Shown here in pieces: positions 46,104 through 60,200 of a stretch of DNA of 64,000 bases (positions within the stretch are counted from its first letter, which is position 1; each line of letters begins with the position of its first letter). The stretch comes from Limnoperna fortunei (taxonomy: Eukaryota; Mollusca; Bivalvia; Mytilida; Modiolidae): positions 85,794,623 to 85,858,622 of the forward strand of contig OX104114.1 in assembly GCA_944474755.1 (NCBI GenBank), in the 5' to 3' direction. Position numbers and translations under genes: made by a program. A model generated the notes under the pieces. It ran no database searches. It was not told where the DNA came from and saw nothing but the letters and a program-made list of their open reading frames with translations.

Positions 46104-48110
46104 GATAACAATAATTTAAATGTGTCTAGTTCTGTCGGTATTATTATTTTTACATGGTACGAGATTAGCTTGGCATACGTCATAAAAATTGAAAAAAAAA
46201 GAGGAATTTTTTTTGTTGTAGATATTATTTGTATTCACTTTCGTTGCTAAGAATGGATCAAGGAGAAAATATTTTGAAGTGTACTTAGTTACCATTAAAT
46301 GAACAGAATTTTGCAAAAAGAATGTCAATCATTCAAGCTGAGTGAATAATCAAGACAAGATATGACTTTTGACTGCAAAAATGATTGGGTGATATCAAAT
46401 TTTCATGCAATGATAAATATTTTTGGTAATCCCTTTACGGAAGTTAATAATAGAGAGACCATTTTTTGTCCTGTTACATTGTCTTCGGTGATAGCGCCAT
46501 CGATGAGCGTAGCTTTTGAAAAATCGAAAACCAGAATGCTATTGTGTGTATACAATTTCAAATGAAAATCGATAACAAGAATAAACGTCTATTTTATGCA
46601 TACAATTCCGGAGTATGCCGTCTTTTGTAAGATGCAATAAATAAATGTTATGTCAATAATTTATTTCATTGACACATGAACATTATAGTTTTAATTCAAG
46701 TATATTTTTTTATTTAATATATGACAAAAATTAAAGTTTCTGCAAATTTAGAAATCGGTTCAAATGCCTGCGTTTTAGAAATTGCAATTCTGATTTTAAG
46801 CGGATGATTATTAGATAGTCCTTACATACAACATGTTGTATTTCGATCTAAAATCCCGAGATGGTTGCTACGCAAGCCTTTATGTTATATAAAATCCTAC
46901 TTCTATTATTTGTGCTTATCTGGACCTCTACACATACATATTTTAAGCCAATCTACAATTGCAACAGACAATTTTAGATGCATTATTTATATCAGATTAT
47001 CTGTCTCGTATAGCTGCCATATTGTCCAGATGATTCAAATGATTAATGTAGTTTGCATGGGTGTCCAAACTTTTTTCGTATCAAACTGAACCTAAACATT
47101 CCGCACGATTTTCTTGCGGAATTTGCGCACAGGAAAATGCGTTTAAAGATGAATCCTCGAATTTCACTAAAAACATAAAATATCAATATCCGATAAAAAT
47201 GTTGAAAATAAACATGAAATGAGAGGTTTTATTAATGGAACTACAGGATATGGAATGCTCTGCCATCAACCATCATGACATCACCGACCATATACATCTT
47301 TAAACAGAAGATGTCCCAGCACACCGTCCGGCCATTGATTTACCCACCCTGTTTTCAGATGCACGGTAAATAATTGATTTTAATCACAAATACTGTTTTC
47401 CCTGCACCACGCGCCGGTACGTTATACCATATTGGTCTGTACCAGAAAGGAAGAAGAAGATGTATGTATATAAGTACTTATTAAAAAATATTGTATCAGC
47501 TTTCTAAGAAATACTGACATTTTCATGTATAAGGAACGTTACTAATTGAAAAGAGACTATTCATTTTTACTCTGCTTGGATTTGATTGGTAATAGAGTGG
47601 TATGTATTTAATTTGGAGGTCTTTAATTTGCGGCATCTTACATTCGAACATTTAGTGAAATTCATCGCCTATTTTATCTTGACAGTAACTTCAAACTTAG
47701 TTTTCTCTTGGAATACCCGCCCATCTGCCTATTTCAATGGGAAATTTAATATTACAACATCTAAATTTTGTAATGATGATTCTATCTGCTGTATTGTCTC
47801 ATCAAGTATGGTTCTAACATAAACCTATTTTTAAACAATGAGTAAAAATTACCTCGAGAAGTATTTATTGTTTGCGAGAGCCAGAGCTGAATAAACTGAT
47901 CACTTAGTGTTTGTTTAATAATAGATTTAAGGTATCCGGATCATAATTGACCACGTGATCGTATTTGGTGTCCCGGATGTCCATTGTTATTCAATGGAGC
48001 AGACCTCGGTAATGTTCGGCAAACATCGGAAATACTATTTGAGTAACTAAATTTTTTTCCTGAAAATTGTGAACATTGACTCAAGTTATATAATATATTT
48101 AATTTTTATC
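46104..48110. other. 3' UTR of lectin gene, then intergenic
   Basis: The 3' UTR probably runs to about 46660 (AATAAA at 46580 and 46636). Beyond it only short chance frames are seen. Confidence 0.5.
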
Positions 48111-49400
48111 ATTAATTAGCAATACATTGATTTAATAAAGCTCTATTTCTTGGACGACAAATAAAATTAAACGGTAACTTCAATTGTGGGTCGGATACCT
48201 TAAAATTAGATCGATCGAGCGGAATCTGATTGTCCCACATAAAACTCAAGCCACACTCATTCAAAATAGATTGTACATACGATATCCATTTAAATTTCTG
48301 TGGATTCTTTATGTGTAGTTTTAGCATAAGTCTATATAAAATAGATGACAGTTTATTGTTGCTCAGAAGTAGACTATTCCAAAACAATACCATCCTTTGC
48401 TTTATAACAATTTCTAGTGGGTATCGTCCTAGCTCCCCTTAGACCATGTAGTTTGGGGTGCTGGTACGAACTTTTAATATTTTTTGCAGAACTGGAAATG
48501 CGTATTTCAATAGTCTCCTTATTTTCAAACCCCAGACTTCAGATGAGTACAATAAAGTAGGCGCCACTAATGCGTCGAAAAAAGTTTTAATTGTAGGTCC
48601 ACAAGTATATTTATACTTTGAATTATTTTATACCAAATCATATAGAGATTTCTGTGCTTGTTTGTGCAATTTCTTTCTTGCTGTACAAAACATATAATTA
48701 AAACTTATTCCAAGATACGAATACAAATTTTTAATATCAATATCATGACAAAACAGGTTAAATTTTTGACTCTGAGTTGGATTTCTCTAACTGAATTAGT
48801 TTGTTCTGTATTCACCTTTAATTTCCACATTTCGCAATACTGTTCAAAAATATTTAGAGCATTTTTCAGGCCATTAGCGCTTTCTGACAATAATACCGTA
48901 TTATCAGCATAAATTACAGAAATATTTTCATATACATATTTAATTCATTTTGACATAGTTTGACTTTTCCAAGCTTTCTATATTATTAACTTCAAAATAT
49001 TCCTCTAGGTCATTCAGAAACAATGAAAAATGTAAGAGGGATTAATTCTCTCTTTTACAAGTAAAGACATCTGAACATTCATTTCCATATTTTGCATATG
49101 ATTAAATGTTTTTGTACATATTATATATTACAGCAAAAATTTTACCTGTAATATTTGATTGTATCAGTTTTTGCCATAAACCCGCTCTCCATACAGTGTC
49201 AAATGCGCTTTTAAAATCAATAAAGCTTTTTGCCAGCTAAAAAATATATCAAGATCAAAGAAAAGGCGACAAAAATATTATTGCTTGACATTTAGAAATT
49301 AGTTCAATTTGATCTGCAAAATCATTTAAAATGTGAGTATTCAGAATAGACGTAAATGTTTTACTAAAACAGGAATTTAAGGTTATTCCCCTGTATGCTG
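48110..49400 (-). mobile_element. Non-LTR reverse transcriptase relic
   Basis: On the minus strand the order is that of a LINE RT. GITLNSCFSKTFTSILN near 49390-49340 is followed by AFIDFKSAFDTVWRAGLWQK near 49240-49170, the catalytic box decayed to YADN followed by TVLLSESANGLKNALN near 48905-48850, then thumb and C-terminal sequence (48393-48112). Frameshifts and stops break it throughout. The second catalytic Asp (YADD to YADN) is lost, so it is inactive. Confidence 0.82.
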
Positions 49401-49793
49401 CGTAGTATGTGAGTTGGTATGTTGATTAAAATGAATGGGTATCATATACCACTAGTCAGTAAAGGCGTATCCAGTTATAACTGTAGCACAATCATTAAAA
49501 CTATCTGCAATCATATTTAAAAAATATTTGTCAACAAGGAAATGATATCTTTAATAAAACTTATTACACGCGCCGACGAGTCGTTTTTTTTTCTTTTAAC
49601 TGTGTGTCGTGTGGCAAGCGGAAATGGTGATAAAAAGAAAAAAAAACACTGGCAAGCGAAATGGGGTTCATGTAGACCTCCCGTGTGGAGTTTCAACAAC
49701 ATGGGGAAAAAACTCCATATACACAACTGTTGTTTCCGTACATAAGACAATCTGGTCACACCGATAATTGCTAAAGGCGTTATGAAACCACAA

Positions 49794-50035
49794 TGGGTAA
49801 CTTGGTATTTTTTAGGGTGGGATGTGCCATTTTTGATTTGAATTCAATACCCATATTTATATAAAATTTCCAATTTTCATGACACATATTTATATAAAAT
49901 TTCAATTTTCATGACCAATATTTATATAAAATGAGCAATTTTCACAACCCATATTTATATAAAATGAACAATTTTCATAACCCATATTTATATTCAGTAA
50001 ACTGAAAAGATGGTCATATTTATATACACAATATC
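49794..50035. mobile_element. Partial copy of the G-run / TATAAA element
   Basis: Starts GGGTAACTTGGTATTTTTTA, then AGGGTGGGATGTGCCATTTT and four repeats of CCATATTTATATAAAAT with AATTTTCATGAC or AATTTTCACAAC. This is the reverse complement of the right half of 42746-43287. The other end is missing. Confidence 0.75.
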
Positions 50036-50104
50036 ATATAAATATGAGAATAGACAATAAGACAACCGAATAAGAGGATTAATTGAGGAAGAAAATTGGG
50101 GGGG

Positions 50105-50345
50105 GGTGGGGGTTGTTGATGCCACTTTCAATTATTTTTCAAATTTATCATCATTTTAAATGTTATTTGGGGGAAAAGGTCGGAGTACCCGGCGATAAAC
50201 CCTTGGCCTTCGGCACGAAAACTGGCAGTCTTTGTTAGTTTAGGTGGGAGTCGTTTACACCATGTCCGCAGTAAAAGCTGGAACTCAAAACCTCATAGCT
50301 GACACACTGGTGATCAGTAGTCGATGATTTACATTAATCATCAAT
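50105..50345 (-). mobile_element. Old SINE copy
   Basis: GATGCCACTTTCAATTATTT, GGTCGGAGTACCCGGCGATA, GAAAACTGGCAGTC and GACACACTGGTGATCAGTAG match the SINE family with many changes. Confidence 0.65.
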
Positions 50346-51064
50346 ATATACATAGGCCACGTTATTTAAAAAAATGACGTTTTAACATTATACAGTAATA
50401 TGTCAAAAATTAAATTTACTTATATTTAAACTACAATGGTAATATTTAGTTTCTCAGACAAGTATGATTGTAACTTTTAGAGCTAATATGGTATTCATCT
50501 ATGCAATATACTTTGCAACAAAAACAATCATTTTGTGGTCTGATGTACCAGCTTTCTGTTTCAATCAGTTCTCTTAAATTGGAGGTTCTAAACTTTGTGT
50601 ACCGTGATGATCTAGACATCTATGATAATTTTAGTAAATAGTTTTCCAGGGAAACATTTATGTTAAAAATATTTAAAGAAGAATAGAGGTGAACGCTTGA
50701 GTTTTGTCATATAATGTAAATTGATTTAAAAAAATGAAAAGTCAACCTGAAAATAAATAAAAAGAATTTAAGATGAGTTTAAATATCATTCTTCAATAAT
50801 CCTATATTTAAATTAATTTCTATAAAATCCATAAATGGAACAGCATTTTTACAACTGAACATAACTTATTATCAAACCATACATTGTTGGTCATCGAGGA
50901 CAGCCATCCTTAACTATTGTGTGAACAATACATTTATCTCGTTCGATTTCATGAGTATTTGTGCAACTTGAAAGTCACGAACAATACTTGCAATCTTATC
51001 AGTGGATTGCTCTTCTATTGGCATTTAACTGTCTTTAGTTAACTGGTCTTGGAAATCTTCAGTC
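50346..51064 (+). promoter_or_regulatory. 5' flank of the fasciclin gene
   Basis: No TATA box is evident in the last 100 bases. TCAGTC next to the ATG could be an initiator, but that is weak. No other gene. Confidence 0.3.
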
Positions 51065-51218
51065 ATGAAAGCCATTTTAATCATTGTTTTCTTGTGTACA
51101 TTTTCCGAATCCTTTGGGCAATCAATATTGGAATATCTTCAGAGTCGACCAGCTAATTTCACATATGCCGTCCAAGCTCTAACCCTTACCAATCTTACAG
51201 ATCTAGCACAGAACGGAG
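51065..51218 (+). CDS. Fasciclin gene exon 1
   Basis: First ATG of the frame; signal peptide and start of FAS1-1 (SILEYLQSRPANFTYAVQAL). Donor GTATGT, phase 1. Confidence 0.88.
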
Positions 51219-54200
51219 GTATGTTTGTTTTCGTGTGTTTGTTTTATGCGGTTTTTCACAATGTTTAGCATTTTTTCAGCTAATTATGGCGTACAGCTTT
51301 AAGTGAAGTAAGAAGATAGAGTACATGGTTACAACTCCTATAGTAATAAAAAAGGGTGGACACTGAAAAATGTCGCGCCTACATTCTGCATCAGTAGCAA
51401 ATACACTTACAAAGTGAACAACATGTAAATAGCATTTTATAGTCATAATATAAAATATATAATGCGACGTTAATGAAAAAATCGACCCATTCAACAACTT
51501 TAACGTAATCACTGAACCGTGAAATAGAGGTCAGGTGACACTTGTCCTGTACCTTTCATCAGTACCCTATATATATTGTCTCCTGCCTTGCATGGTAACT
51601 GCGAGCCTGACTAAATCCAGTAATTTAAACGTATTCACTGGACTATTAAATCGAGGTCAATTAGGTCAGATGACATGTGATGGACTTGATGTAGCTGTCA
51701 GTAGCAACCCATATACCAAATATTGTCATCCTGGCATATATGGGTACCGAGGAGGAACTGACTTAATCCAATATCTTTAACGTAGTCATTGATCCGTGAA
51801 ATTGAGATCAAGGTCAGGTGGCATGTGACCGTCACGTACCTTTAACCAGTAAGCTATATACCAAATATTGTCATCCAACCATGCATGTTTTCTAAAGAAC
51901 TGTCTTAATCAAATTACTTTATTGTAGTCACTGGACCACGAAATTGATTTCTGGTAAGAGGCGATATACTCATCATAAAAAGCTAACACGTAGTTGACCT
52001 GCGGCTTAAATTGTCAAAGATTTAAGCAAAATGTCAAGTGTTAACTCCGATGTCGGGAAAAAATATATCTGTCTAATGCTACCATAAGTGTACACTGGTC
52101 CAGATTACTTATCTATCTGTCTAATGCTACCATAAGTGTACACTGGTCCAGATTACTTTAGTTAACTAAGATCATGTCAGTTAAGGCGGATAAATTGTTT
52201 GCTAAATAATTATGTAACTGGTACCTTGAATAACTATTCAACCAGTCGTGCAATAATTTCACCAAAAACTGCACCATCTGGCGTTAGCTGACATTGCTAA
52301 TGACGTATATATCTATATGTATTATATTATAGGTCCGTATACCATTTTTGTACCAACTGATAATGCTTTCCAAGCGATACCATCTCAAATTTTGTCAAGA
52401 CTTTTTGCCGACCCTCAGGCTCTCAAGGCGGTTTTACTTGCGCACGTCACTAACGGACAACTCATTTCTCCATTCCTCAAGCCAGTTCAAAACGAAATGT
52501 CACTCGCAAACACGAGTTTGAATTTGACTAAGGATTCGCACAAGGTAAGTGAGTAGTTTTTTCTTAATCAAATTCCTATCGAAAAGTAGATAACTTGCCT
52601 TTTTCGTAAACCGTTTTATCTTTTATCTAAAAACTTTTAGTGTATTTCCTACGTTTGTATAGTCAATTAGTCAATTGAGTATTTAGCTAAATATTTGTTC
52701 TACATTTAAATTATTATATTATATTATTTTTTGTAATAAGTAAATCATCAGTTAAATAATTTATAATTATTGTTTTTTTTATGTAAATCAATGCTTTGCT
52801 TTTCATTGGATAATTGCGTTGACTATTTTTGAACATCACGGGTTTTACCGTAGTAACAGGAGACTATACCCAGTGATGTGGACTATACCAGTTACATAAG
52901 ATTTCTCGCGGATTCTATACTGGGATACTAAATGATAATAAATTCCCCCGCATGTTTATGGTCGATTCAGCAAGAATTGTCTCTCTTAAATTTTGTCGCA
53001 TATATGTTGAAATGTACTAACTTTGAACTATGGACTTTTCTCGGGAACAGTTTCCCTATAGTATTGCATGCGACTCGTGCACTATACTCACCAGACCACA
53101 AAGGTTAATTAGTGCAAAATTAAGGTAATGACTCATTGTAGGAGTTATTGCCCTTTAACAATGTTTAACACAATTATTATTTCTTTTTGCAACTTAAAAT
53201 TATTACACCTAGCTTAAACACTATTCAGCTGGTCCATATTTAAAAGATGACTTCCTCTAAGTCGGTAATTGCAGTTTTAAACAAAATGTGTCTCTGAAGG
53301 CTAGATATTTTACAGGTTTATTGGCCAGTAACTGTTTTAATGGTTTAATTACTAAGTCTTTGGTTTTTAAATATAGAGAACCACACATCCAAATGATTTG
53401 GCATGTTTTTAACATGAGAATTACAGTTCTGATTTTCAAATGAATGAAAACAATTCATCTAAATTAAAATTTCAGATTTGTATTAAGGTTATAAATCACT
53501 AATTGCAGGTTGGTATGGCCAAATAAACAACCAACGGCTTGGTATGGCCAAATAAACACCTAAGGGCTTGGTATGGCCAAATAAACAACCAACGGCTTGG
53601 TATGGCCAAATAAACAAACAACGGCTTGGTATGGCCAAATAAACAAACAACGGCTTGGTATGGCCAAATAAACAAACAACGGCTTGGTATGGCCACATAA
53701 ACAAACAACGGCTTGGTATAGCCAAAAAAACAAACAACGGCTTGGTGTGGCCAAATAAACAAACAACGGCTTGGTATGGCCACATAAACAAACATTGGCT
53801 TGGTATGGCCAAATAAACAAACAACGGCTTGGTATGGCCAAATAAACAAACGACGGCTTTGTATGGCCAAATAAACAAACAACGGCTTGGTATGGCCAAA
53901 TAAACAAACAACGGCTTGGTATAGCCAAATAAACAAACAACGGCTTGGTATGGCCAAATATTGGTATGGCCAAATGAACAAGCAACGGCTTGGTATAGCC
54001 AAATAAACAAACAACGGCTTGGTATGGCCACATAAACAAACAAGGGCTTGGTATAGCCAAAAAAAAACAAACAACGGCTTGGTATGGTCAAATAAACAAA
54101 AAACCGCTTGGTATGGCCACATAAACAAACAACGGGTTGGTATGGCCACATAAACAAACAACAGCTTGGTATGGCCAAATAAACAAACAACGACTTGGTA

Positions 54201-57200
54201 TGGCCACATAAACAACCAACGGCTTGGTATGGCCAAATAAACAACCAACGGCTTGGTATGGCAAAATAAACAAACAACGGATTGGTGTGGCCAAATAAAC
54301 AAACAACGGCTTGGTATGGCCACATAAACAATCAACGGCACGCCTTTACTACGTTAAAAGAGAGCAGTACACTCTTAACATTTACTAACTATCACTAAAA
54401 ATAACTCGTTAATAGTGACCTATATGTAGCCGGCTCTGAGGCTTATTTTCTCAACCATACCAATCGTTTTCTAATTTTCGTGTAGTGTGGCAGTTTACTA
54501 ATATATTGGCTAATCAGATTTCACTGACAAATAGATTCATTTTTGTTTGTGAACTGTATCTCGTCCCGGTACCGGCTAAATATAGCTTATATTATATTGT
54601 TACACAGTGCTATGTCCGTCTGTCTGTCTTGCTGTCTTGTCTGTTCATTTACATTTGTTTAATATTATTGCTCGAGTTCGAGTTTTGTGCACTGATCATG
54701 TAAATAGTTTATCATAATGTTGTATGGAAAATATGTGGAAAATATTTTTGTTTGTCAATTATTCACACGTTCCTTCAAACTTATCAAGTGCAATGTGAAG
54801 GAGAAATACTTGTTTGGGACAGTCACAAAAACATTATGCGGCAGGGTGGAACAGGTTAAATGTAATAGCAAGCATCGCAGTTGCTTTAGTTACATGTGTA
54901 TGTAAAAGTCACGTGATCCATATGAACAAACACATTTCAGTTGGTAGCTAAGCTATCCGAAGAAAATATTGTAGAAGAGAAGTAAAATTAGAGATCGATA
55001 ACATTAAACCGTTAATTTTTTTCTAAATCGGACACATTTATTGCAATCTCTAAAACGCTGTACTTTAAACTGACATTTTTGACATCACCAACACATAAGA
55101 GAAAGACGTCACGTCACAATGGAATGTCAAGGTGCTCTTAAGTAACGTCATGAACCAAAAAATGTGCGATGCTCACCTTTAGGCTGCGCATACATTCATA
55201 TTACTCTAACGACAAAGACATGTTAGATTATCACGTTTTTTATCTCATTACCGTTAATGTTTGAGTGCAAAAATGTCTTAAAGGTATTAAAACTCTTTAT
55301 ATAAAAACATTATTTTGTCCATGAAACATATTTCTTTTTATAGCAAATCTCAGTAAATGGTGTAAAAGTTGTCGATCCTGATCATATCGTGGACAACGGC
55401 GTCGTTCATGCAATCGAATTTGTCTTCAATATGCCAGCGGCAAAAGAAAATATGGTGGAGTATCTACTCAAACACCCGGAAGATTTCAAAGATCTAACAG
55501 CAGCCTTGACAATTGCAGGACTTTTACCAACCCTGGAAGGTCGGTGTTAATATTCAAAATCTGGTCCGATACATTTGGTGTAACAAAACACGATATGCGC
55601 ATTCTTACGTATCACTATATTTACCTTTAGTATTATCTCAACACCCTATTAAGAACGACAAAATTCCAATTGATAAACATTCAGACGACAAAAAACAAGT
55701 GATGTACAGCAGTCATATCCTTAGTATACAGCGCCAACATAATAGAAAATATGATAGAAAATACACAGAAAGGCTAGAAACTACAAAGATTGCAGGCCAT
55801 ATTGCAATCTGGAAGCACTAGCTTTATCAGTTCCAAAATTGACTCCGTAGTCGCCGTGTAACTTCCCTTTTTATACTTGTTTATAAGTTTACAATTACTT
55901 CCTGAATACAGGTGTAAATAAATAAAAAAATGTTTGGGAAAAAGAATAAATTCCACTAATTGAATATATCTAACTAGAGTAAGGACATGCAGATATTTCG
56001 TCTTTAGATACCAATACCTCTGACCTTGTGATTATATAAAACTCTTCCATCTTTTATAAGAATTGAAATGTCACTTGTGGATGAAATTAGAAGTTAGCAC
56101 ATTTTATGATAAAATTTCTACAAATTAAGAAATTAGTGTCCGGGCATTCAACCTGATTTCTGTCAAAATATACCGGATTAATAAATATGCATGTCTTAGA
56201 ATCTTATTTTTAGAGATAACATTCTCAATTTTAAGAAAAGTTGCGTTAAAACGCCATTATGCCCTTTACCATGAAAATACATGTGATATACTATAAAATA
56301 CTTAGTTGCCCTGACCTTTTATTTATCATGAACCAAGAAAGGTGATGATGTCCATTCTGGAATGACCAGTGTACAACTGCATTTCTCTGCTTTGATCTTA
56401 TTCACAACAAACTTCGTGGTAGCACCAGCTAATTATCGTATCCGACTCATGGCATTGCAAATGAATGTATGCCTTTAGAATCTGGCAAAATGAATTAAAC
56501 ATCATACATTTTTGGGAAGTTTGCGTAGCAAACTTTCCCCTTGCTAACGCTCAAATACATAGAAACTACTGCGATCGGCGTGTAATAAAACCTTACGCTC
56601 GTAAAATATAGGTCACATTAGAGTAATCTATCGATTACAGAAATCGGTGCACCACATTTATCTTAAACAACTTTACTATACATGTCCTTTCGAAATATGA
56701 CTCATTTACTGTATAACTGATAACTAATACTACGATTTAAACTAATATTCCATGTTCATCCCCGAGAGACAGACTCGTTACACTTTTTGGTTTTGGAAAT
56801 CAACGCCATATTTGGCAATCCTCGCGATAGCTGTTCGCTGAACCGACAAATGTAGTACTGACAGTGGGCATCAGTCCAATAATATTGACGACGTTATTAT
56901 GATTGAAGTGATTTAATTATTTTGTGCGATCGTGTGGTCGTCGTTTCATACGGTTTTGCATTCTATTTATTTACGTGTTTAATTAAATGAAAATCAACAC
57001 AAAAGTGTGTGCTTTGTCGATGTACAGATTTGCAGAGCGGCGCCATCTATAAAAATTTTTAAGGTTGGGAGAATGGCATGTAGAAGTTTCGTAAATAAAA
57101 TACAAGTAGTTAAATTAAATATAACAATTTCTAAGTAATAAAAATATATTGAAAAAGATATTTTGGTGTTTGTGACACAAGAATAGTAAATGGATTATTC

Positions 57201-60200
57201 GACATCGGTGATCAATTGCATTCACCATATCGCAACATTTAATTTATTCCATAGTAAAAGATGACATAATTTGTTTCCGGTCCTTTTGATTAATTTTTAT
57301 AATTGTTAATTCATGCTGAACCATTAATATTCTCGATACAAGAGTCGAAATTGGTCACCACCCACCGTAACAAGCCAAAAAATCGTACCAATTTTCCGTG
57401 TATGTTTACCTCACGAAATGCTGTCGTTTCAAACGATGTTGCATTTTTATGCTTTAAGTATCTAATTAAACGAAAGTCAAAAGTATATATTTTTCTTCAT
57501 TTTATGTGTTCCTTAAAACAAAGGAAGATGTGATCAAGTCAGTGTGTTTTAGCAGAAGTTGTTTGAGTGACAAATAAAACCTCTTAGTGCGTATGGTCGA
57601 TCTTATGCTCATAAGGAACATTAGATCAGGAACCTATAAATCAGTTATACTATATCAAGATTGAAGTTGAGCACACCCTGGCAGCAGTAAGATTCAAACA
57701 AGTGCTGACGGGCATTCGATCAATAGTAGACGAATACTAACTTAACCACTCGACAACTGAAGCCCTGGAGTATTACAGAAATAAATTATTTTAATTTTGA
57801 ATTTTTTAGAAGCTTATGCCATCACTTACATTTATAGGGAGACCTTTGCATATATGTACATGTATTTGATGCAAGTTATATGCCAACCATATTACAGGTG
57901 CGATTTTTATGTCTGAAATGGGCAGCAGCAACTTTGTCTTATTTATTAATATATTTATAAAAGTTATGATAGAAGCATCTTCAATTGTATTGTTGCACTG
58001 AATGGATTTTGATGCAATTTTGATGGACTCTTTGTCACTAAGTGCTATTGTGGACCTGATATTTTATATCTTGATTGGAATGATATTAGGATTTCCCATA
58101 GCAAACATTGACTTGCCATTCTTTGATGCAGGGGATACCTATCTCTTATCCACAACTACTTGCACCACTGAGTGGGATTTGATGAAACTTTTGCAGAATC
58201 CTTTGTCATATGGTGGAATTGTGCACCTGATATTTACAGTTTGAGCAAAACGATTTTTGGATTTCAACAGCAAAGCCCTGGACATTGCCATTCAAGACAT
58301 AGGGGAGCTGGGGCTATCAATTATGAGCATTGCAAAGTTTTTTCTAGTCTTTTTAATTTATATCTAATATGTCTCTAAATTTACCTGATTTATTTTACAT
58401 TGGCTTGTCGTATTGCCTGTCAAACATGAGGCAGGAATCTCATTTCATACTTACAAAGCAACCTTTCCTTCGGTGCAGTCTGCACTGTGATTTGTTGTAA
58501 TCTGTCTATATATTTTCCAAATAATGAAAAACGTGATCGGCTATTTCCTAATCATCGCAATCCACGACCTACTCAACACTTCTGCATGCTCGTTTGATGG
58601 TTACATTCTCGTGGTATCCAAGTACATCCAAATTTTAAAGCAATTTCATCGCAGAATTTGCGAAATGACGAAACATTTTTCTGTAACACTATCTTTTGAC
58701 TGTTCGTGTTATCTGAAAACAGTATCTTTTAAAAGTTGTAAAAGTTTAGTATGAACAGTTTACTGTTCATGTTATCTGAAAACAGTATCTTTTAAAAGTT
58801 ATAAAAGTTTAGTATGACCATTTTGCAGCTTCTATCTCTCGCAATGTAGAGCTTTCTTAGCTTTCTGAACTTGTTCCACTGCCACAGTCTCTGAAGGTTC
58901 GTCCTCTGAACCTGCGGCCATGAAACTATCACAAACCACATCTGAGGCGTCAACAGAAAAATAATAATCTTGTAGATCTTTGTAAGTCAACTGACGCAAC
59001 TGAGATCTTATGTTATTAATGCATTTATCTTTTTTTTTTACCAAAATAAGCATTCATCTAATGCATACGTACTATCTAGTACTTGGGCATTCCAGCTAGC
59101 CCGCTGTAATAAGATAAAAGACAAAAATCTAGTTTTTAAACGTGTTTGTTCACCTCAAACTAGTCGCATAGATATTATTTGACCGATTATGCTTGCAACG
59201 AAAAGCCGTCGCACAATTCTAAACTGATAATATCTTTAAGTATGTTCATGCGTTTTTCATTTATTCTCAAAATTGATGGTGAAATATCCCATTTACAAAC
59301 TAGCCATTCTGAAATTTCAACATGAAACCAATTGCATTTTTCTGTGGTCAAAACAAAACCAAACCTGCCCAGGTCTACGCGAATTGTACAGCTTGTAATC
59401 TTTAACGCTTCTAGATCTGTTTCTCCCCCCCCCCCACAAGCAATCATCTAAGCACATCAGGAAGAAATTTTAATGTGCTGGCATGCTCTTTTAAAGTCTA
59501 TAAGTAAATCCGAAATCCTCCGTTTCAAACAAATTGTGCTTTTTTTGCATCCGTATTTGTGTTTATATCTCACTCGTGTGGATGAATGTGCCTAGCAGCA
59601 AGTACTAATCTTAACTTAGAGCCCTTGTTATTAGCTATTTTAAGAGGATTAACCACATGAGATACTTTTCAAGAGTTTTTTTCTATTTTGCTGTTCACAA
59701 AATTTTGATTTTATCTGGCTCATTTCTAATTCAATCTCATCTGATACTAAACGGGAATTACGTGTTCTTGGTTTATCTCTAATTTCACTTCATCCAATTT
59801 AACAAAATGATTATGCTTATAGTTTTTTTCTTTTCCTCTTTTTCTGAACTTATTGATAAAATATTTTTGATTTGTCAACATAACTACATCTTTTCATCAC
59901 AGGAAAGCAATTTTTATTGTTATAAACTTTTGTACGAAGTTATTAACAGCTGTATTCCTATGTGGTACAATCTACTATCATTTCATTGTGCTGGATAGAG
60001 ACGCTTCATTGGCATTGGGGCGCTATGGAACACTTGACAGCACCAGCGACACTTAAGGCTGTTTAACTCATGCACTGTATCTTTAGTTTGAATATTTTTT
60101 ATGCGTTACTAAGAACTTAGTTTGTGATAACTTCTACATTTTTTTGCAGGAAATGGACCATTTACATTGTTTGCACCAACCAACGCTGCTTTCCAAAAAC

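Noticed and set aside
53489..54341. Two 280-codon minus-strand frames
   Set aside because: They are products of the 29-bp minisatellite inside an intron of the fasciclin gene. The unit shifts frame yet stays open.
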